From the NCBI GenBank assembly GCA_002751075.1, contig NAOQ01000163.1, forward strand, positions 8,380 to 25,424: a stretch of DNA of 17,045 nt, given 5' to 3'. The stretch's first letter is position 1, and every line of letters starts with the position of its first letter. Positions 1 through 8,741 of the stretch are shown piece after piece. Source of the stretch: Ichthyophonus hoferi (taxonomy: Eukaryota > Opisthokonta > Ichthyosporea > Ichthyophonida > Ichthyophonidae). Below the pieces are notes generated by a model. That model had not been told where the DNA came from. It worked only from the letters and a program-made list of their open reading frames with translations, and searched no databases. The position numbers and the translations under genes are program-made.

Positions 1-235
1 TCAGTTGTTTATTATATTGGCTGGTTGTGTTTAACCCTGTGGATACAAGGCTTGGTCCGATCCCTTCATGTTAAGGCACTTATTATTAGCCGAATGTGTT
101 GCGAGTGATTTATGTTTGTAGGTTTGCTTACACATTGTTTTTTTTTGAAGGTTCATGATTGTGAAAGATTTAGTTGTGTAATTATTTTTTGTATAAACGT
201 CCGTTTGTGACTTTCCTAATAATTTTTTGTTTTAG
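1..235 (+). other. RPL40: RPL40 last intron (3' part)
   Basis: AT-rich, T-rich sequence ending in a pyrimidine-rich stretch and an AG at 234-235, directly before the recognisable eL40 exon. I looked here for the codons of the preceding exon (the residues before the first zinc-ligand cysteines) and found none, so the stretch is read as intron running in from the left edge. A GAAggTTC palindrome at 147-154 resembles a heat-shock half-element. I see no convincing box C/D or H/ACA snoRNA. Confidence 0.8.
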
Positions 236-329
236 GTGCTATGCTCGTCTTCCTCTTCGCGCCAGCAACTGCCGCAAGAAGAAATGCGGTCACACCAACC
301 AGCTCCGTATCAAGAAGAAAATCAAATAA
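236..329 (+). CDS. RPL40: 60S ribosomal protein eL40 (ubiquitin-fusion type), last exon, partial
   Basis: This exon completes a split lysine codon with its first base, then encodes 30 residues and a TAA at 327-329. The peptide begins [20 protein letters not shown] and ends QLRIKKKIK. This is the C-terminal half of the eL40 zinc-ribbon protein, which in nearly all eukaryotes is made as a fusion behind ubiquitin and cleaved off (the UBA52 type). Three of the four zinc-binding cysteines are visible (exon residues 1, 12 and 17); the fourth, and any ubiquitin part, lie left of the window. The exon is more GC-rich than its surroundings, as expected of a highly expressed gene. Small departures from the animal consensus are Leu-Pro where human has Leu-His, and Ile for Pro in the tail (LRIKKKIK). 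Family assignment is secure; ubiquitin fusion is inferred. Confidence 0.95.
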
Positions 330-666
330 ATAACGGTTGTAGTTCGGGAACTGTTTTTCAGCTCTCGTTCAGGCCTTCATTGGTCACACCTTTTATTTGA
401 ATTTATGATATGCCATTGTGATTGTACAATTTTTTATTTTGATATTATTTGGCTTGTAGGTGAAATGTTTCTTTTTGTGGTTGTATATTGACGTGCTTTT
501 ATATTTATTGGTTTTATGTTGCACAATGGTGTTATGTATTGTCAAATAATTAATATTAAGTTCAGGGACTGCGGTGCTTAGTATTATAAAAAAAGCCAGT
601 TAGAGATTAATATTGGAACCAAAACTAGTATCTGTTGTTGTACCGGGTTTGTAAATTCACAATAAA
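330..666 (+). promoter_or_regulatory. RPL40: RPL40 3' UTR with candidate poly(A) signal
   Basis: A perfect AATAAA lies at 661-666, about 330 bases after the stop codon, followed by a T-rich stretch. It is the first perfect hexamer downstream on this strand, so it is the likeliest cleavage signal. Further AATAAA copies occur near 908 and 1035. The UTR is AT-rich with no other recognised element. Confidence 0.45.
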
Positions 667-2603
667 TCCACGTTACACTTGACTATAATGTAGGGTCTTG
701 TTTTATTAAGTAAGTAGAATATAATATTTAACTCAGGTGTAGAGTGAAGGTTTTAACAATAGTGTTCATGGTAGTATTTGTTAGCTCTCCAGTTCATACA
801 TTTGGTGTATATTGAAATGTGTGGTGGAATACAATTTTTTCAAAGCTAATTTTGGCACGAACCGACCTAAAATCGAAAGGTATGATTTTTAATGTGATGA
901 AGATGAATAAATATATCCGGAAAATCTTTTTAAAAACTTTTTGATGCTGAGTTGGCTGTTTTGATATTTCGGTTTTTTTTAATGGTATTGCTATTGTGGC
1001 AACTTAATGATATAGGTTGTATAAGCGTAAGTTCAATAAAATACCCGTATTAAAGTTTCAGTATTCTACGTTGTCATATTGGCTTATGTCTTAATTTGCA
1101 GGTGCGGCAGTTGCTATATTAGTCATTGTAATATATCCTATTTTATAATGTAATGATGTGAGCACACTTAAATTAAAACCCGCTTACGAACTGAATATAA
1201 AAAAATAACAGCACATACTGATACTGATACTCATTGTTATATAGATATCTCCTCTAACTTCTGCATACAGGTGTATGCACTTAGAAGATAATGGGTGCGT
1301 CACCCCTTGCTCCCTAATCCCAACTCATGACATAAGAAAAGACAGGTAGAAGAAGGCCACCTGCAAAAATACATCTAAATACATAGTTGCATAGCACGGT
1401 AATAAAAATAAATTGGCAAAAATAAACGATTGCAGTCTAATATATAAGATTTTAATATTAAACAAAAAATGCTAAAATAAATCAAGTTGACCAAGAATAA
1501 TTCTGGGACTGTGTTGAAGTTTGTAGTTTAAAACTGTGACGTAACTATCTAATAATAGTATATCCCACCCACACCTCTCCTCTACTCCTGCAGTCGTGTG
1601 CTGTGTTGTGTTGTTATCTTGTGTTAATGTTTTGATAAAGCAATGAAGGTTGGGACTAGCAGTGAATCTTACTCCTTCATAAAATACTACACTGGTATTT
1701 TCTTAGTGTTCTCACCGTGACATAAATGGAGGTCTATTTACCGAAGGTCTTACCTTCAACTGAGAGAAAGAGAATGAATAAATGGAAAGAGAATAATGAA
1801 AATATAAAAAAATAAGGAGGAAAAGCAAAGAAATAAAGAAAATGAGGAAGGTGGAAACCCAAACGTGACGTAATATAGAACACTATAAATATTGGCTTGT
1901 ATTTTCACATGTAGATGCCTAGGTATACATAGTTACATATAGTATGTATAGTATGCTAAGTATAGATTTAAATTATTGGCCAACTTGTAGGTAATTTTAA
2001 ATTTCATGATTACAATCCAAGTATTCATTAGTGTTTCATGCATATTTCATATGAAAGATGGTAGATCAGAGAGCATCTCAGATTAGTTCTAAATGCCAAT
2101 CTAAGTTGATCGATCAAGCTTGAGCCAGCCAATGACAGTGGTCCCACAACTATATATTTAATAAGCCATTTCAGATTATCTGATTTCAATCCAGAAAACT
2201 CTCTTCAGATTTCCTCTTTAAGACAAATCCAGCAGATTTTACTACTGTTTTTAGTCTTGTCAACTTTATGGGTCTAGTCCTAAACATCTGCTAATTTGTT
2301 TATTTATGAAAAAACTCTTTAGTTTGACATTATCTCTCATTCTAAATGGATGTAGACCACAGGGATGCTCCTGTCTACTTATTTTCTAACAACAACATCG
2401 TAGTATCAAATATAGCTACATGTACAACATAAGCCAAATAACTATAGTTATAATTATCTAATAATATAATGCTATATTTAAGAATTATAACAAGTTTCTA
2501 CCCATGACACATTGGGGACTCTTGATTCTGTAGTGACATTGGAGTCAGCTGCCACCCAGAACATGGGTGAAATAATTGCTACACAGGCTGAAATCAACAG
2601 ATA

Positions 2604-2609
2604 TTTATT
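2604..2609 (-). promoter_or_regulatory. candidate MKNK poly(A) signal
   Basis: Perfect AATAAA when read on the minus strand. I find no other perfect copy between here and the MKNK stop codon at 3094. That would give a 3' UTR near 490 bases. Position only; no transcript evidence. Confidence 0.3.
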
Positions 2610-2908
2610 TTTTCATTCGTTATTATCTGCTTGCAATCCTCAGCCACTCTTGTAAAATGAATGAAATAATACAGTATACAACACTGGCTAAAATAGGTAT
2701 AATAGTAATAATATCAAGACCCACCTGTAGCCGACTCTTAGTAGATTAGATACTTTCTGAAACACATTGTGCTAATCGCATACTGTTTGTTACTCATATC
2801 ATATAATCACAATCCCAAATGCATGGCAATTATATATATATAAATACCAGGCCAATTCAAAATACTTGAAATAACTAGAAATACTCAAATTGAAATCGGT
2901 GTATCCAA

Positions 2909-2966
2909 TTATAAATAATAACAATAATAATAATAAATAACAATAATAACAAAACAATAATAATAT
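2909..2966. repeat. AAT-type simple repeat
   Basis: Irregular AATAATAAC/AATAAT units in the expected 3' flank of MKNK. Read on the minus strand it gives a low-complexity Leu/Tyr-rich frame that has no coding value. Confidence 0.7.
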
Positions 2967-3093
2967 AAATTCAATAACAATCACAATTAAGCCATAAACT
3001 CAACACCAGATCTAGAACCAGGTATCTATTTTTCACACCTATAAGATAATGACACACACATATATATACTACTATACACTATGAATATAATTA

Positions 3094-3919
3094 TTATTCC
3101 TTTCGTGTATTCTTATTCAAGCGCCGAGTAAGCAAATTTGATAGGCTAGTGACGCCTGCGGAAGAAACCCTTACACTACTAGAAGGGGAAGGTATAGGAG
3201 AGAGAACTGGGGAGCGTATAGCCCTAGGTAGAAAGTCCATAGAAGAGTGACGAGGGGATACTATTCCACCAATGCTAAACAGTCTTTGTGAATTCCTTCT
3301 AACTGCAAGGACACTATAATCTCTTGTTCCTTCAGTGTTTGAAATGTCCACTCCTTGGTAGCTGGTAGAGTATTCTGTAGGAAAAATCTTCAGCACTGGA
3401 GATACTTTGTTAGTAGAAGTAGGGTAGCATATACAACTTTGACTCATAACTGTAGAAGAGTCCCGGCTTTTACTTAAGATACTTGTAGAGGAATCATCAT
3501 CAGCTAAATCAGCCCATGATACATGATCAGTCTTCGTGGGGTCCCAGTTAGACCACGTGTCTTTCTGTTTAGTAATAGGTATAGCCTGCCCTCCCTTCTC
3601 TTCTTTACATTCTGATGAGTGCCTAACCATATCTGCCCATGACACACTTGATTTACCATTACTCAACTTTGTTTCCTTATTATTGTCACTGTTGTCACTC
3701 TTATTACCATTGCTATGTGGTGTTTCATTCTCTGTATTCTCCTGTATGGTAGTCGCCGTTGGTAATTCATCTAGACTTAACAGGTTAATCCAAGACATTC
3801 TGCCACTGGCAAGTAGAGAGGATTTCTTGCGTTTACTGAATACACAGGGGGAGGGAAGAAAGGTTTTGGGGGCTCTTCCTGCTAACCAAGGGTGATGGAG
3901 AATATGCTCTGCAGAATAT
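3094..3919 (-). CDS. MKNK: MKNK exon 10: end of kinase domain and C-terminal arm
   Basis: Completes Arg468 and encodes residues 469-742 and the stop. YSAEHILHHPWLAGRAPKTF closes the kinase domain in MNK style. A basic patch SKRKKSS follows (about 496-502). The arm is rich in Asn, Ser, Thr and acid, with two near-identical motifs VSWADMV (560-566) and VSWADLADDD (601-610), then several SP sites (SPRHSS, RSPVLSPIPSPSSS). It ends in SNLLTRRLNKNTRKE, a basic-hydrophobic tail resembling the MAPK-docking end of MNK1 (LARRRALAQ). This exon is single and large, unlike the short exons of the domain. Confidence 0.93.
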
Positions 3920-6900
3920 CTGTTAGAGAGAGTGTGTGTGATGAGAGGAGAGAGATTCAGGGGTACAGTTAGCATACAACTATAGTACAATAATAGAAGG
4001 TTTGAAGTAATACAGGCAATTATATATATATATATATATATATATACACCAAATAAGAAAAAGAACGACAATAGTATATAAATATATATATACGTATATG
4101 CACTATAGATAAACGTTATATTATACACTATATACCATATACTATGCACTATACACTATATAATATATACTATACAATATATACTATACACTATACACCA
4201 TATACCATATACTGTACACTATATACTATATACTATATACACTAAGCCCTATATACGATACACTATACATCATATACCACATACTATACCCTATACACTA
4301 TATACTATACTATATACTATACACTATATACTATACTATATACTATACACTATATACTATACTATATACTATACACTATATACTATACACTATACTACAC
4401 ACTATAATACAACACAATGTAATACACTACACTACACTACACATACAATATAATATATATCATATACATACCTCAAGTCTACATCCTTGCACAACATGCA
4501 CTTTAACAGGTCTACAGCATCGTCTGATATATTTGCCCATTCACTCTGTGGGAACCTTACTTCACCCTCCTAGGTGTAGGGGAATAAGATAAGATGTGTT
4601 GGCACGTATGTAGAATAGTAGGCACGTATGTATGTATCGTATATACCCCTCTCTACCTCCTATCTATTCATCTCTACCCTACCCTTCTCTACCTCTCTCT
4701 ACCTGATTCCCATCCCCATTCCTACCTTAATATTCCATAGCAGAATATCCATACACTCCTCACAAAAATTCCCCGTCTTCCAGCCGCAGTCCTTCCCACA
4801 GTCAGCCATAAAGGGAGGATATCCGACCAATAGCATGTACATGATCACCTGATATACAGTCAGTTATAAGAGCATATTAATTATAGGTAGTATATTGTAT
4901 GTGTAATAGTGTTATAAAACTATATGTCAAGAAGGAAATAATAATTACAGTATAGTAAGACACAGACTTACCCTATACACTATCTCACTGCCTTATGCTC
5001 ACACACATGCATACATACTATCATGCCTACATATAGACATACCTGCCCACATACCTACTATCATGCATACAGACATATATGCCTACATATACCACATATA
5101 TACCTACATATATACTTACATACTATCATATATACCTATATACATACACACGATCATACCACGCAGACTTACCCCTAGTGCCCATATGTCACACTTCTTA
5201 GTATAACTAAGGCAATCACCAAACTCCACGTCTACCACCTAGGTGTGATAGAATAGTTAGTGTTAATATAGGAGAGTATAATATGATATAGGATAGTAAA
5301 ATATAATATACTATACTAGAATACGCCATCACCTATACCCTCATATACCCCTACCTCGGGTGCCATGAACTGTGCAGTTCCCACAGGGGTTTGTAAAGCT
5401 GGTGTAGTAGCAGCTGTTGCTACGTTTGACAAACCAAAATCAGCTACTTTACAGGGGTAGGGTGTGTCTTCTTCTACACATAGGATGTTTTCAGGCTTCA
5501 AATCTCTAGGGTTAGAGAGAGAAGAAGGGAGAGATAGATAGAGGTAGAGGGAAATGGAGAAGGTAAGAAATTAATACTTGATAAGTTGCAAAACATCATA
5601 CAGATATTACATTACCTTATCTTCCAATGGTACCTTAATATTAAAATATTAAAAAATTAAATTAATCACACCATATCTCTTTCTGCTTTCACTTTTCACC
5701 ATCCTCTCCTACCGTCTCTGGTAGTACACATTCTCTTATATAGATAGATACATGTACATACAGCATTGTACCCACACCGCATACATGGTTTAGCAGCTAA
5801 CATAAATTCTAACATGGCTACAAAGGGGTGTACTCAAACAACAAGACAGGTCGAGTAAAGAGAAAGAAGAAGAGAAGAAGAGCAATTAGCCTGTTTAAAA
5901 CTCATGCTACTATCTCTCCCTCACCCACCAACCCACACTTACTCCCTACCTATGTGCAATACCCCGAGAATGACTATACGCCAAGGCTCTAGCCACATCT
6001 CTTATAACCAGACTAGCTTCTTCTTCAGTAAACGAACCATATCTCTCTAGGTGATCAAATAGTTCACCTCCATGGATCTCCTCAGTAATAATCACCCATC
6101 TGTATGTACCCCAATCACATCATAGGGATTAGTTTTTCGACAGTATTTAAATTTAAATAAAATGATATTATTGGTGCATAGTGTAGTATATCATACATAG
6201 TTTAAATGGCTACACGTATTTTACTTAGTCGCACCACACCCTGCCCTGTCCTACCTTCCAATCACAATCAAGTATTTGAATGTAATCCATTAACTTCAGG
6301 CACTGATTGGGCATTTTGAGATCATGGAAGTGTGATCAGTATTCCTAACAAAAGACTGACGTAATAATTTACCCAACTATAGTGTAGAATATTTTAAAAA
6401 AATTATTGGCTATGTAGTATGACCAAATTGGGAGAGTTCCCAAAGTGTGACGCCTGCATGAATTTCGGTATTAAGTAATTGTATACTTGACAAATGATAA
6501 ACATGCGGAACACTCAAAAGACAATTGATGACATCAAAATGACGTTGACAGGATGAGGTCATTATACGTCACACCTACACATCCCTCATCCCATGGTTCC
6601 CATGGTATGTAGTTAATTGAAATTAAGCAATCGCTAACGACAGTAGTTAAATGGCGTATTTAATATTTAATATTTTACTTAATTAGATACCATCGCTCTA
6701 GTTGGTCAAATAATTATCAATCATTGGTTATAGGTAGTTCAAGAATTTTATTGTGGCTTGGTTTCTTATTATCATACCCTTATAAGTGGATCAACTGCTG
6801 CATGACTAATCAGTTTATTTATACTTTAGAATTCAATTGATTATTGGCCACCCTTATATACTTAAATCTTAACATAGACCTATAACGGTAGGTATAATAT

Positions 6901-8695
6901 CCATCCATTTAACAATTGGTTGTATTTTTACATTTAATAATTAAAATTTAAAATTATTAAGAAACTGCTTCGAAGCTACTTAGTATGACCACTAATACGA
7001 AGCCATAGTATATGGTACAGCCAATAAGAAATTATAGTTACACGGTACATGTAATAGGAAACCATAATTATACATCTATATCCGATCCCCTGCAATTACT
7101 GACCAGTATTATAACAGAATAGCAATATAGATCTATTACTCTCACCCTATATATCCTATTCGTTTATACTATACCTATTCTCTCTTTCTACCTACCTTGT
7201 TTTATGCCCCTATGTATCTCCCATGTAATTGAAAACTAAGGAAACTATCAATGGCTATACGTCCTTATTTGATATTGTCGTTATTATCCAATCGTGTATA
7301 TACCACCAGAATAATTAATAGTGTATCGGTTTAATAAAATATTTATACTGAGATGAGAAAGAAAGAGGAAGAGAGGAGAGATAGATAGAGAGAAAAAGAA
7401 AAAACATAAAATAACGTAAGGACAGTATATTAACACTATACTAGACGCATACACCCACGCATATACATATATACATACATATATATCTAAGCACACATAC
7501 AAACCTAGTTGGTTCTTTAAAACATTCGTCGTAAGTTAATATTTGAGGGCAGCCCCTTAGCTGATTGAGTACTATGATCTCTCTGTAGATGTCTTTATCG
7601 GTCAATTTAAACTTACGCTCCACAACTGTAATTAATTAATTGATTAATAATTGAATTAATGCTTTAATAGGCTGAATAATTGGCCAATTAACATACTGAA
7701 CGCTAGGCGAAACCCTACTTGGATTCAGGAAACAAGGTGGGATTGCTATAGAAATACTAACGTAAATATCTATGTATATGTATATTTTAAAGGTTTTAAT
7801 TAGTCAATCATAAGAGGATCATATACTTTATAACAGTTTGGTTGGCTAATTATTTTACACAATATAGCCAACCCATAAAATGATGATAATAAAGATGAGG
7901 GCAGATTAAGAATAGGAAGCATCAGGCTATATGTATATAGGTGTATGATAGTATGACTCCATTTCACATCATACTATCATCCTATCATACATACCATCAT
8001 AGTCTCATGCATTTTGTAAAAATCATCATACACTCGCATGTGCAGATAAGCCGACACAATATGATAAGAGAGAGAGAGAGAGAAGTAAAAAGAAATAAAA
8101 AGAAAGAGATAGAGAAAAGGATAAAAACAAACAGAACAAAATAGAAATAGAGAGAGAGATTCAGCAAGTACACTATCCCACCATCTCCCTCTTACTCTTA
8201 GCAGCAAATGTCTCCTCCTCCCCTCCCCTGAGGGTACATGACCACACTGTGCCAAAGGTTCCTTGCCCAATCGTACCTTGTAGTTCATATTTACTCTCAA
8301 ATAGCTCTGTCTACCAATCAAAATAGTGTGAGTCTTCTTTACATGTATTAATTAATTGGTCATTCAGGTCATCTTCTCAATTCACAGTAGTCCAATAAGA
8401 TATAGTTATTAATCGTCTAATTTAAAACAGTGTAACCACCAATCACTGTATCAGAATAATTTTAAAAGCCAATGAATACAGGGATAGTATGGTGGCCATT
8501 GGAAAGTTTGGGCGGTTGTAGTTAATATTTCAGGTCTATGATTAATATTACTTATTGATTAGGCATTTTGATAAGTGTCTAAGCACATTAATGATTATGG
8601 TATATAAACGATTTCGAAAAAAAATGAGAAGTCCCAAGAGAAAGGAGAAAGAAAGAAGAAAAGAAAGAGAGAAAGAGAAGGAGAAAGAGAAGAGA

Positions 8696-8741
<46 letters not shown>

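Larger units (their letters stand above)
667..3093. other. intergenic region between convergent RPL40 and MKNK
   Basis: About 2.4 kb of AT-rich sequence with no exon I can support on either strand. It should contain the 3' ends of both convergent transcripts. Features seen: two copies of TGACGTAA (1537-1544 and 1866-1873), a purine-rich stretch at about 1762-1855, and an AAT/ATAA-rich simple repeat at about 2909-2966. On the minus strand, TTTATT at 2604-2609 is a perfect AATAAA about 490 bases past the MKNK stop and is a candidate poly(A) signal for that gene. Short ATG frames, such as a 25-codon one from 1643, look like chance. Confidence 0.6.
3920..4471 (-). other. MKNK intron 9, largely satellite
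   Basis: 552 bases. About 60 percent is the TATACTATACAC minisatellite at 4118-4446, plus a (TA)13 run at 4021-4046. The exon 10 frame stays open into this intron by chance, which would give a false N-terminal extension if read unspliced. Confidence 0.8.
6100..7504 (-). other. MKNK intron 4, the longest intron
   Basis: 1,405 bases without exons. It holds a GA-rich patch (about 7355-7406), three degenerate 30-base tandem units (6988-7077), and a cluster of TGACG/CRE-like sites (6357-6571). Many CCAAT/ATTGG pentamers occur. No transposon ends recognised. Confidence 0.7.

Noticed and set aside
15-70. tRNA-like A-box and B-box words (TGGCTGGTTG and GGTCCGATCCC)
   Set aside because: T-arm and acceptor stems do not pair, and the position is inside the RPL40 intron.
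1643-1720. 25-codon ATG frame with a TGACGTAA about 100 bases upstream
   Set aside because: A frame of this length is expected by chance in non-coding sequence; no similarity and no splice context.
3536-3895. 119-codon plus-strand frame opposite MKNK exon 10
   Set aside because: Antisense shadow of a well-supported exon; no recognisable domain.
4118-5160. Regular repeats that could be mistaken for a CRISPR array
   Set aside because: Tandem units without unique spacers, lying inside introns of a eukaryotic gene.
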